64,000 nucleotides of DNA, taken from NCBI RefSeq assembly GCF_004193775.1, contig NC_041008.1, positions 42,069,136 through 42,133,135 of the forward strand, in the 5' to 3' direction. Positions 12,087 through 22,170 of this stretch are shown here, one piece after another. The first letter of the stretch is position 1; every line of letters begins with the position of its first letter. Under the pieces are notes generated by a model. The model was not told where the DNA came from and searched no databases. It saw only the letters and a program-made list of their open reading frames with translations. Both the position numbers and the translations under genes were made by a program. The stretch comes from Glycine soja. Its lineage: Eukaryota > Streptophyta > Magnoliopsida > Fabales > Fabaceae.

Positions 12087-13974
12087 ATGGCTCGCATGAA
12101 GTGTACTACCTTTGTCTCAGATCCTAAGCCATAGAGGTGATGTGCGACTACATCAGCACGTCATAATGGAAAGTTAACTCAACAATATTGATTGTAGGTA
12201 GAACAACATCGATCGTAGGTAGAGCCACAACCACCAATTATACTACCTGTTGAACGAATCATCGGACCTCCATTTGGAGGAGGCCATATGGATTTGACTT
12301 TGCTTCAATCCTATAAGGACCACGTAGCTAGCCATGTATGGATCGATTAACCCAGAGAGGAGCTTAAGTTTGTTAGCCATGGTCGCAAGGTTATGGACTA
12401 CCCTACCCAGGCGACAGTGAAGGGGTACATCAATAGGTCAAGGTTGAAGACCTTGTATGATGTGCGGTACATGACCACGAATAAAGTGTAATCAATGCCT
12501 TTATCGAGAGATGGCATAGTGAGACCTCCTCCTTCCACCTTCCAGTTGGAGAGATGACCATCATCCTTAATGATGTGTCATGTCTGTTAAATCCTTTTAT
12601 CATTGAGTGTTTCATTGATCGCACAAACATGAGCTACACCATGGCAAATATTAGAGGTCTGTTGAGGTCTGAGCTAGGCATTATGATGGACTAGGAAGTA
12701 GATGCCGTGACGTTATCAGGCAACAAAGTGGCTCTGAGTTGGTTAAAGAGCCTATACCACACCTATGCTGCAATGAGTCAAATGAGTGGGCTAGCAAGGC
12801 GTATTTGCTGCATTTTTTTTACAATACCATATTTGCTCAAAAGAGCTCGACGCATGTACACATCTACTACCTACAGTACCTCAATGATCTGGATCAATGC
12901 CACAAGTATGCTTAGGGGGCAACTGTGCTAGCTTATCTTTAAGACCAATTGTCATATGCTTGCTTGTATAGCAACAAACAAATGAAAGGTTATATGACTC
13001 TACTTATGGTAAGAGCAAACTTTTTGTAGACATAATTTTTTTGTGCACTACCTGATGCTAAAAATATATTTCATGTTTTACAAGCATAGGTATTTGAGCA
13101 TCTGCTAACCATTCTTGCTAGTGAGAAGATGCTGAAATATGACTGGGAGAAGCCACTTGCGGCTAGGTGGTTGCCATTGAGGGGTACTGACAAGGTTGCT
13201 AGGGCCAACACATTGTTGGATCGGTTGGAGATGACTGATGTTGTGTGGTCCCCATATGCATCACATAGAGAACTCAAATCTTTCAATGACCAAACATTGT
13301 ACTCTAGCTACCTTAGTGTTGGCATATACATGTGGTCGTATCTATCAGAAAGGGTTTTGAGGTAGCTCAGATACATACAGAGGATCCCTTTGGACACACC
13401 AGAGCATACAACTGCATATGAGAAGTGTTGTGAGGCATGGGTAGAGTGGGAACAACATGTGGTGGCAGTGGGTGAGGCTTTTCTACATGGGGCTTCATGG
13501 GCCTGCACTCCAAACTACCTGCCTTGGTATTACGAGCATTCACATTCATACATGATTCCACCACATAAGGGAGAGCCACCACAAAGTCCTATACGTATTC
13601 TACCTCACCCTTTGCCTTAGCCACAACATGGTGGTAGTCAGATGCAAGATTATGTACCAGGTGTTGTTTACTCCTATCAGGTAACACAAACAATATTTTC
13701 ATCATTTTGTTTTATTTTTTAATGAAAAAATAATTGCTAATTGTATTGTTAAACATTTATATATGGTCAATTCTAGATAATGTTGGCATCCATGCAGAGA
13801 CGGTTAGACATGAGAGTTGTACTTGAAGGCACAAATAGTCATCAGGTCATACAATAGCTTCTGCTAATGGCATAGGAGGGTCTCGCAACTAGATGTAGCG
13901 TAAATGAGGAGTTGCCGCAACTGAGGAAGAAAACCAAAAAATATGGCAGAGGAGGTGACCGCAAGGGCACTTAA
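12087..13974 (+). pseudogene. Plant mobile domain (PMD) / MAIN-LIKE protein pseudogene
   Basis: Related to the PMD family, which occurs both as host genes (MAIN, MAIL1) and inside plant transposons. It starts MARMKC at 12087. Diagnostic pieces follow: PPFGGGHMDLTLLQSYKDHV, then REELKFVSHGRKV (family RPELKxVSHGRKV), STHVHIYYLQYL, and a later block with YDWEKPLAARWL, DVVWSPYASHR and SERVLRQLRYIQRIP-like residues. The C-terminus is basic (LRKKTKKYGRGG). Plausible exons remain: 12087-13008, 13090-13680, 13777-13974, with GT-AG borders. The first exon has many stops and frameshifts, including a TAG after about 15 codons; the second exon is nearly open except for TAG codons after SERVLR (13363-13365) and before PQHGG. 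Not functional as read. Its position between subterminal arrays says it is transposon cargo. Confidence 0.8.
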
Positions 13975-14219
13975 GGACATTTGTCATTTTGTTTTATTAT
14001 GTATTCGACTTATGATACTTTTTGTACAAACTTATTTTTATGTTGTATGCACTTATTTTTACCAGTTTATGTTTGTTCTATTTTTATGTTTAAATGACAC
14101 ACGACTAATACTGTAATAAATAATGAAATTTCAATTAAATTCAAAAAGCAAACAACAACAACAACTAACACAAATTTCATCAATTAAAAACATGACTAAG
14201 TAGAGATATGATCTTCATT

Positions 14220-14690
14220 AAAGCTTGTTGTCGCCATTGATCCACGCATCAAAACAATCATCTCTTTGACATGTCTTGGTTTTCTTGGTTTATGCAACAA
14301 TACAGATTTCTTCTGGAGATCAACCAACCATTGCATACAACTCAATCAAACCTTTAGAACTAAATTGTCAAAAGATGAAAAACATCTTCCCCACTTCATT
14401 GTCATCTTTAAGCTCCATACAATTTTACTCAACACATCCATCACCTACATATACAGATTTACGCAAAAAAAAACCTCAAATAAGATTCTTCCACCTTCGA
14501 TGGCATCTGTAATTGCTTTCCTTAAAGCTGCAAGCGATATTTCCTCACTAATTTTTATGAATTTAGGACCATTAGGACATTCAAACAATACCCCCTCAAA
14601 AATTGATCTCATATCACCATCAAAATACACAACACCAATTACTCCCTCCATCTTCAATCCAACATGGTGAAAGATCAAACACAATGCATT
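14220..14690 (-). pseudogene. Remnant of a TE-associated N-terminal ORF convergent with the PMD pseudogene
   Basis: On the minus strand an open piece (14684-14445) reads MEGVIGVVYFDGDMRS, then FEGVLFECPNGPKFIKISEE and a block ending ITDAIEGGRILFEVFF. I recall this segment as the N-terminal part of a legume transposon protein found in MULE/PMD-type elements. Downstream (14440-14225) matching pieces continue in other frames: AMVG.SPEEI, then HKPRKPRHVKEMIVLMR. At least two frame changes and a stop make it non-functional. The family name is from memory and moderately sure; its transposon origin is supported by context. Confidence 0.5.
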
Positions 14691-14904
14691 AAGCTTCCTT
14701 AGACTACTCGTTTATTATCATCCTGTATTTTTCTCTCACGAGTCAATTATCAACAACTACCAAGATTGCACCGACAAAATAGACAATTCAAATTACATCG
14801 AGCTCTACAAGGATACTGCTGGCTAGTCAGACTGTCATAAATATGATTGTTAAAACACAATATATAATATTAAACTTTACTTAAAAGAAAGCTATTTTTT
14901 TGAA

Positions 14905-15245
14905 AGAAAACACAATGAAATCATAATTCCATTGTGTCGATTAATACAATGAAATCATGATTCCGTTGTAAAGGGGGCAATTGCACAACATAAACATGAG
15001 TCCATTGTATGATTGGGGGTGGGATCAAATAACACAACGGAAACACAATTCTGTTGTGTTAGCTCCATTGCACAATGAAATCGTGTTTCCGTTGTGCAAT
15101 TGAGTGCGAGATCAATTAACACGATGAAAACATGATTTTGTTGTGTTACCTTCACTGCACAACTGAATCGTATTTTCGTTGTATTACTTCCGTTGTGCAT
15201 TTTTTTTCATCCCCCAATTGAACAACAAAAACATGATTCTATCGT
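14905..15245. repeat. Right subterminal array of CACAACGGAA-type inverted repeats
   Basis: Successive units such as CACAATGAAATCATAATTCC, CACAACGGAAACACAATTCT and CACAATGAAATCGTGTTTCC, in both orientations, each form a small palindrome ending GTTGTG. This mirrors the left array of the same transposon. Confidence 0.75.
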
Positions 15246-15329
15246 GTAATTTTTAGGGGACAATTTTAAGATATGATTAAAATGCACCTATGTGAATAGT
15301 GTCACTAGTAAAATTGATAGTGACTATAG

Positions 15330-16160
15330 CAACTTCCTTCCACTGCTTCTACAAACACAGTCAATATTGGCCTGCAACGCTGTTTCACTAGCATTCATTT
15401 TTGGCACGCATCATTTCTTTGGAGAAGAAGATGATTCTGGTGACTCTGAAGGTGTTAATGCCGTGGGTCTAGATGTGGACTTGACGCCCGCAATTACATT
15501 ACACACTACCCTACATTAGAGTAATTTGTAAGGTTAAACTTATTAACTTAAAAAAAAGGAGGATTACTCTTGATTATTAAAGGAGGATTATACTATTAAA
15601 ATGAAAAAATTACTGTTATATATAGAAGTAACTTGAATATTGAAAAACGAGACCATCCACCTTACACTTTGACTTTGTACATGAATCTTATCTAATTACA
15701 TGGATTAACAAGATTCTAAATAAATAAAGGGTAATAGCGTAATATTATATTTACAATAAATTATTACAATACTTTTTATAAGTCATTTTAATGTGATATA
15801 GAAAGAAAAAAATGAATTCAATAGATGTTACTTAGTATTCACCAAATACTAATTAAGAAATCAACAGTCTTTATAATAAAAATGTATGCCTACTATTTTT
15901 TTTTAATAATTTTTTAGTTTAAACTTCTTAATTAATTCTTTTAAGAAATTAATTAACATCTGTCATTAGGCATATAATAGTCTATTGCAATGCTGCATGC
16001 CTCCCATAATTGAATCATAGAAGGCAATTGACTACGATCATTTGGCATTTTTGGCCTTCAAGGTTAAGGACGGTGACATTTTATGACTTATCACCACGTG
16101 GTTTTCAGGAATTAGAAAGAACATGATTTTCTTTTTGAAAAATGGTTGTTGTATTCTTGT
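15330..16160. other. Intergenic DNA between two transposon blocks
   Basis: No coding region or RNA gene recognised. The open frame 15292-15519 has no identifiable domain. The stretch is AT-rich from 15530 onward. Confidence 0.4.
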
Positions 16161-16177
16161 CTTTAGAGATAAATATA

Positions 16178-17060
16178 GAAAGATAAAAGATATATGCTAA
16201 TCACCACCTGCTGCTTCAAGGGGTTGTAAAGTTTGTATGCACTAGTAGGATGATATCCAACTAGGATAAGAGCTTCACTCTTATCATCTAGATTTCTTCT
16301 CCTTCCATCTGGGATATGCCTATAGCTAAGAGACCCAAAAATCCTTAGATGATTCACCATAGGCTTGTCCCCGATCCAAGCTTCTTCAGGTGTTACAGAT
16401 TGAAGTCTCTTGGTGGGACATATGTTCAAAACATATGCTACTATGGTGACAGCTTCTCCCCAGTACTAGTTTGGTAGTCCTTTCCCTTTAAGCATACACC
16501 TACCCATATCCAGTAGGGTCATGTTTCTCTTTTCTACCAAGCCATTGTGTTGAGGAGTATAGGGAGCTGTTACTTCATGTTTAATTCCTTTAGCTTCACA
16601 TAATTCTTTGAACTCCTTAGAGTTATATTCACCCCTTCCATTTGTTCTAAGGATCTTTAGCTTCAATTCATATTGTCTTTCAACTAAGGTGCAAAATTTC
16701 ACAAATAGAGAAAACACTGCACCTTTCTCTTTCAGCAAATATATCCAATTCTTCTTGGTAAATTCATCCACAAAAGTCAAGAAATACCTATTACCACCAA
16801 GGGATGGAGTATCGATGGGTCCACACACATTTGAATGGACTATTCCAAGAGATTGTTTGGCTCTTTGTGGTGCCTTGGTCTTGAAGGCTTTTCTGGGTTG
16901 TTTGCCAATCAAGCATCCTTCACAGGTTTTTTGGGTTAATGGCATTCCAAGCACCATTTGTCTGCTGCTTAGTTGATGTAGACTCTTAAAATTTAAATGG
17001 CCATATCTGTAGTGCCATAGCCAACTATCTTATTCTGTGTTAACAGTGGACAAGCATTGA
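16178..17060 (-). pseudogene. copia integrase region, broken
   Basis: The HHCC zinc-binding part is visible (WHYRYGH ... CEGC, then LIGKQ). The integrase core follows, with HSNVCGPID, YFLTFVDEFTKKNW, LRTNGRGEY, TPQHNGLVEKRN and, after a stop, YWGEAV and RIFGSLSYRHIPDGRR. The two catalytic aspartates of the DDE triad both read as asparagine (HSN for HSD/HTD, and RTN for RTD); the glutamate in the TPQHNG block is kept. An in-frame TAG interrupts at about 16463-16466, where the family has glutamine before YWGEAV. Stops also separate the upstream part (about 17040 and 17178). The protein would be inactive. Confidence 0.88.
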
Positions 17061-17179
17061 ATGACAACAATACTTAAATTAACCTTGAAGGTCCTATTTC
17101 TGGATAATGGTGCCTTGAGCACTAGTCTTTGTTTATCATCAAAGATCTCAATATGGTTTGCTTGCATTGCCATGGTAAT

Positions 17180-17620
17180 TCATTTCTCAAGAAGCTGCCC
17201 CAAGCTAAGTAGATTATTTTTCATTGAAGGCACATACATCACATCATGCATATATGCTGTCTCTTCATTCTTTGGTGTGATCATCACCTTCCCTATACCT
17301 TTTGCAAGGATGGTGCTATTATCTGCAAACCTCACACTAGTGGTGACATTTGGATTGAAATCAACCAGCCAGTCTCTATTTCCTGTCATGCAGCTCAAGC
17401 ACCCGGTGTCAAGATACTAGGAAGAGTAGTCTTCTTTACTGCTCGTGGTTACCATAAGCAAAACTTGATATGAATTAGATCCATCTTCCTCCTGTGCCAA
17501 GTGTGCCTGATCATTCTTCTTGTATTTTCTATGGGCATTGTTGTTGGCAATCTGCCAGCATTCATGGGCAAAGTGCCCAAATTTATCACAATTGTAACAC
17601 TGGATCTTTCTTTTGTTAAT
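17180..17620 (-). pseudogene. copia zinc knuckle and aspartic protease, broken
   Basis: The CCHC knuckle CYNCDKFGHFAHEC lies at 17599-17558. Further along on the minus strand is the protease motif YLDTGC followed by LSCMTGN, close to the family form LDTGCSxHMTG. It is preceded by an in-frame TAG where the family usually has tryptophan. FADNSTILAKGIGKV and MYVPSMKNNLLSLGQL follow, typical of the copia protease to pre-integrase segment. Confidence 0.85.
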
Positions 17621-17839
17621 GGGTCTTTTACCACCTCGACTTCTAAAAGAGTTGCCTCCTTTAGAATTGGAATTATCAGGCTGCTCATTTGAATTGCTTC
17701 CAAGATTATGATCTTGGGAAGTTGAACCATGTGTTTTTGCATTTCAATCACCACTTCTGCCTCCTCTATCTCTTCCTCTTCCTCTTTTGTTACAGCCACC
17801 ACAACCTCTAGACTTGTGGCTGGTTCTAGCTTGAAGTGT

Positions 17840-18431
17840 CTACTCTGCAACTTTATCATTACTTTTTCTTTCGAGCACCCTTTGCTCGTGTGCCTCCAGG
17901 GAGTTTTGCAATTCTTCCACAGTCATATTCTCAAGATCTTTTGATTCTCCAATGGCTACTACAATGTGATCAAAGTTGGGCATTAATGTTCTGAGTACCT
18001 TCTCCATAATCTTTGAATCGGTCATTGCTTCATCACAGGCTCGCATGGAGTTTGTCACCACCTGAATTCGATTAAAATAGTCTACGATGGTTTCCTGCTC
18101 TGTCATTGATAACAACTCATATTGTCTTCTGAGAGATTGTAGCTTGACCTTCTTTGTTCTCCCAGTATTGTCATATACTTGTTGCAAAATATCCCATGCT
18201 TGCTTCGAGGTTGCAGCCTGGGAAATTTTCTAAAACATGTTTGCAGAAACACATTGATGCAAAAGAACTCGAGCCTTGCAGTCTAGTTTCTTGTTCTCTC
18301 GATGCGTCTCCTTCTGTTCTGCTGAAGCATTCTTGGAATCCAAGAATAACATCCACCTTCATGCACCAATCTTCATAACCTTTCCCATCAAACACAGGGA
18401 GATATCTAGGTATGGCATTCATAGCAACCAT
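17840..18431 (-). pseudogene. copia gag polyprotein (UBN2-type), frameshifted
   Basis: It begins MVAMNAIPRYLPVFDGKGYE at 18431, with the usual YEDWCMKV start. After about 35 residues it loses frame and then resumes as LQQVYDNTGRTKKVKLQSLR, YELLSMTEQETI, RTLMPNFDHIVVAIGESKDL and LEAHEQRVLE. These blocks are characteristic of copia gag (UBN2/DUF4219). A frameshift lies between about 18330 and 18190. Confidence 0.88.
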
Positions 18432-18508
18432 AATAGCACGCCTACAACAGTGCTCTCAACAACAACAACAATGGTGCTTCCTTTTCATGGGTCCTTGTCT
18501 ATGCATAA

Positions 18509-18523
18509 GCTCTAATACCAATC
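18509..18523 (-). promoter_or_regulatory. Primer-binding site of the copia element
   Basis: Read on the minus strand, TGGTATTAGAGCT follows the LTR after two bases. It differs by one base from the TGGTATCAGAGC site complementary to initiator tRNA-Met used by most plant copia elements. Confidence 0.8.
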
Positions 18524-18856
18524 TGTTAGAGCAAGCTAGATACACATTTGCATATTAAAAGGAATAAGAGGAAGAATGAAGAGAATGCAAGATGAGAGAA
18601 AAAAGGCTTTCTCATTAACTGTCTTAAAGTCAATACAAGAAATGAGTTTGTATACAATAACATACAACTTGATGGTTACCTACGTATATTTGTAACCATA
18701 TTAACTAACTTTTAGATTTGGATTACACTCCAACACAATCAACTTTCTAGAGTCTAAAAACAGAAGCTACACTTCACATTGAATGAAAAGCTAACTATTG
18801 AGAAAGCAAGCATCTGCATGCACGCAACGCAAGCATCCAATTTCAGTTTTCTAACA
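18524..18856 (-). repeat. 5' LTR of the copia element, 333 bp
   Basis: On the + strand the segment begins TGTTAGAG and ends TCTAACA, the inverted TG...CA termini expected for an LTR. Its inner edge abuts the primer-binding site. No partner LTR was found in the window. Confidence 0.75.
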
Positions 18857-19055
18857 ATTAAAAATTTTAAAAATAAAGAAAAAGCAAAGTAAATATGTAA
18901 GTAAGAACCTATTTTGCTGTGTAAACGCCAACGTTGTAAACCAGAGTAAGATTAGGTTTAAACAACCCATAATTTCATTCAGAAATAGTGGGAGAGTTAT
19001 TGTGCTTTATAAGATTCCCATTATATGATGTTGCATTGTCAAAACCCACACTCGA
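18857..19055. other. Short spacer between copia LTR and GH17 pseudogene
   Basis: About 200 bases with nothing recognisable. The first bases after 18856 would hold the target-site duplication of the copia element. Confidence 0.4.
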
Positions 19056-19878
19056 TTAGTTCAGGTCGTTAGTAAAGGGCTCACCCGTTTCTGCCACGAC
19101 AAGCTCCACGTCAACATAGCAGAGTCTTTTCATGGCTGAGAAAACCGCGTCCCTCTGTGCGTCGAACATGTCGGTGTAGTTAAAACACGTGAGAGGGTCC
19201 AAAACACCACCGTTTGGCTTCAAGAGTGCGTAGGTGAGGGATTCGGGTCGGGTTGGGGAGAATCCAAAGAACGGGTATGGGTTGACTATGAAGGGGGATT
19301 TGGTCTTGTGGTGGAAGTTCAAAATTGGTGCAAAGATCGCTTTGTCGTTGCTATGACAAAACACGACAGTGCTGGGAGGATTTGAAGTGGATAAGATTCT
19401 GAGGGAGTGAGGGGTTGAGACTTGGATTGTGGTGAGGTTTGAGATTGTTAGGGCATGGTGGAGCGATTTCATAGTGGGGAGAATGTGCGAGATTAGGGTT
19501 TTTTCGGAGGTGGCAAGGACCTCGTTTCTGACAGCGAGGTGACGCACGACGATTTCCAGGAGGAAGGGGAGGAGGTTGGCGGAGAGCCAAGCCTTTGTGG
19601 CCGGGAGCGTGGAGAGGGAGTGGATGTCGATGTTGGGGACTGTGGTGGTGACAGAGATATCAGTGCCAACAAAGGTGCAGAGAATGAGTTTGCGTCGCAG
19701 AGTTTCACTTAGTCCATGGTGGTTTGGGATTTGAGGAAAGTTGTGATGGTTGACGACGGGCGAAGTTATCAGTGACGGTGCCATAGTTGACATCGATTTT
19801 GGTGGTAGAGAAAGCGTGGAAGAGGGTGAATGAGAAGAGTGTGAGGAGAAGGAAGGGGCATGGTTGGGTTTCGGCCAT
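19056..19878 (-). pseudogene. Glycosyl hydrolase 17 (glucan endo-1,3-beta-glucosidase) pseudogene
   Basis: GH17 enzymes hydrolyse beta-1,3-glucan (callose), usually secreted or at the cell surface. It starts MAETQPCPFLLLTLFSF at 19878, a good signal peptide, then KIDVNYGTVTDNFA (family IGVNYGxxxDN). The frame then changes: LKSQTTMD, a stop, VKLCDANS in a second frame, and GTDISVTTTVPNIDIHSL in a third. The long last frame (from about 19690) contains WLSANLLPFL, VRNEVLA (proton-donor Glu; the family has GNE), KVSTPHSL-like IQVSTPHSLRILS and NPYPFFGFS. It ends with the nucleophile block VELVVAETGEP followed by stop at 19056. Two frameshifts, one internal stop and loss of the region after the nucleophile (usually 60 or more residues) make it non-functional. 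The upstream reading frames lie in one uninterrupted block, so it is either intronless or a processed or truncated copy. Confidence 0.85.
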
Positions 19879-19889
19879 GGTTCTTGGGA

Positions 19890-21780
19890 GAGAGTTAGTG
19901 TCGTGTGTGCATTACTTCATTAGATCAAGTATACACATTTGGTGGGACCCAAATTAAGGTTCAAACTTGAAACTAAACATTATTCCAACTTCTAGATAAT
20001 TATCTTTTTAGATTTTGAAAAAATGCAAAACATTTTTTTATTAAATTCTGGAAGGTATTTTTTGGATTTTTTTTTACTTTTAGAAAGTACCTTCTAGAAT
20101 ACAAAAATTTAAACAATATTTTGGAAAGTACTTGCTAAAACATGTGTATTTCGAAAAGCATTTTCCAGAATAATAATACAAGGGTATTTTGCATATATAG
20201 AGAATTTATGATAGTAAGAGGAGTGTATTTAGAAAAAAAGGAGATTGGATATAACAAAAGCCTTTCTTTTACATATTTCATCTCATTTCAGTTTCTTGTC
20301 ACAATTTCTTTTAATGTTTTAATTATTTTTTAATCCTTTAATACATTTTAATTTTGATTTATTAATGATTGATTTCTTTTCCTTAATGCATTCTTATCTC
20401 ATTTATTTTTTAAATTCTTTGATCCTTTTTAATTTTTATTGATCCAATAGTTTAAATTTAAATTGATAAAAATTATGAATGATAATTGATTTCTCCTACT
20501 TTTAAATTTCTTTTAATTATTTATTTCTAATTTTAATTATTTTTTTTGGTTGATTTCTCTTACTTACTAAATTTTCTCAAAATTTACTACTGTAATTTTT
20601 TAACTATTTACTTTAATATTTTAATTAATAATTTTGATTATTGATTTATTTTAAATACTGCAACCTTCTCTCATTTATTTTATGATCCCTTAACCTTTTA
20701 TCCATTAATTATTATTGATATTTTAATTTAAATTGATCTAAATCTATCACAATGATAACAAAAATTGGTTTCAACTGGTTTTAATTTCTTTTAATTATTT
20801 ATTTTCCCTTATACTATTGATTTTATTTATCTGTTAATTTAAATTTAAATCATTTCAAATTGATGGTAATGAGAATGACCATTGATTTCTATTTCTTTTA
20901 ATTTCTTTCAATTATTTAATTTTAATTTTAATTAATTTTGAATATTTTTTTTTTGTCATAATTGATTTTAAATTTCCAATTTTTTTTAATATAAATGTTT
21001 CAATTTTTCTTTGCCATAATGGATGACTGATTTTTATTGATAATAAGATTCTCTTTATTATCCATTTATTGTCATATTGAATATTTTACATGTTTATTAT
21101 TTGGAAATGGGCTAACTAAATTAAATTTTAGAATTAAAATAGAAAAATGATATATTATTATTATCATCATCATCATCATCTTTTTATTATTATTATTATT
21201 ATTATTAATTAGTCATATTATGAACTTATTTATATAGTTAAAAATTGTTCTTACTTTTTTTCATCAATATTGTAACTTATTTTAAAAATTAAGACACCAA
21301 ATATGAATTTATATATAATGTTATTAATTTCTTATATTGAGCTATTGTTTGAATGTTTAGTTTCATTAAAATCATCTTAATTACCTTAGTTAAAATGTAT
21401 ATATACATAATTAGTTAAATTTTTTCAAATCAGAATATATACTAAAAAAAATATGTAACTAATTTTTCAGAATTTCAAATCAGATTGGTAATACTTATCA
21501 TAATTACTTGACAATAATAATTTTGAAATATTTATCTTTATAGATAGGTTTTAGTTAATTTAATATTATAGAATTATCTTTATTGATAATAATTAATCTA
21601 ATTAATCAACATTTTAAATACTTATGATAATTACTTGATAATCATTATTTATAATTAAAAAATTATCTAGAAATAAATTATCTACATTTTAATGTTAATA
21701 TTTTCAATTTTATATTATTAATATTAATATTGATCTATTATAATATATTACTAATATTAAAACACAATTTAATAACGATT
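19890..21780. other. AT-rich intergenic DNA
   Basis: No gene recognised. 20320-20960 is a very biased, T-rich stretch in which TTTTAATT, ATTGATTT and AAATTGAT words recur without a clear period. It looks like decayed simple or foldback repeat DNA. Confidence 0.45.
21157..21209. repeat. Compound trinucleotide microsatellite (ATT/ATC/ATT)
   Basis: A run of ATT, then about six CAT/ATC units, a short interruption, and then about eight more ATT units. Confidence 0.85.
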
Positions 21781-21782
21781 AT

Positions 21783-22170
21783 CACAACATTAAAATTTAT
21801 AATGCCATTAGTGGCTGAAACACTTCGGTTGCAAAATGATGACCAAAATACATAAACCTATTATAAATTAGCGACCTAAGTATTCTGTAGCTACTTCAAA
21901 TTGTTGCGATTGAAAAATGGCAGTTGCTGAAATAAAGATGTATTTGGTTGCAGTTACGTACAGTTGCTAGTAAATTTATGAAAATTCTTTGAAAAGATAC
22001 CATGTAGCAACCGATTTATCGACCATGATTTTGTTACTGAAATATGCAGTTGCTATTTTAAATAAATGGCGAATCTTGTTATCGGTCATTAAAAAACTTA
22101 CAGTTTCAGTTTGCATTAGAGTTACTTTGGTCACTAATTTCGATTGCCATTATGCTTTTTTCTTGTAGTG
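21783..22170. mobile_element. CACTA-type transposon end with GTTGC/GCAAC subterminal repeats
   Basis: The segment ends CTTTTTTCTTGTAGTG at 22170 (CACTACAAGAAAAAAG on the other strand), a canonical CACTA terminal motif. The preceding 380 bases carry many copies of CAGTTGCTGAAAT, GGTTGCAGTTAC, GTAGCAACCGAT and similar words in both orientations. The other end was not found. Confidence 0.65.

Larger units (their letters stand above)
11363..15325. mobile_element. Degraded DNA transposon carrying a PMD gene, bounded by inverted-repeat arrays
   Basis: Arrays of short repeats of the form ACACAACGAAA...TTTCGTTGTGT lie at both sides (about 11725-12020 and 14905-15245). Between them are a PMD/MAIN-like pseudogene on + and a second pseudo-ORF on the minus strand, facing each other. 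Possible ends are CACTACCATTTT at 11363 and, on the other strand, CACTATCAATTTT ending near 15325. These are similar, but no matching 3-bp target duplication was found, so the outer limits and superfamily (CACTA or MULE) are uncertain. Confidence 0.5.
16178..18856 (-). mobile_element. Truncated Ty1/copia LTR retrotransposon
   Basis: Order in the minus-strand direction: 5' LTR (18856-18524), primer-binding site, gag, CCHC zinc knuckle, aspartic protease, integrase. The copia-like coding sequence stops abruptly after KLYNPLKQQVVI near 16195. Reverse transcriptase, RNase H and the 3' LTR are absent from the window. Several stops and frameshifts interrupt it. The gag (UBN2-type), pre-integrase and integrase order identifies Ty1/copia. 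It is a dead 5' half, probably produced by deletion or a nested insertion. Confidence 0.88.

Noticed and set aside
14266..14670. Plus-strand 134-codon frame
   Set aside because: Lies opposite a minus-strand transposon ORF whose translation is recognisable; the plus frame is a shadow.
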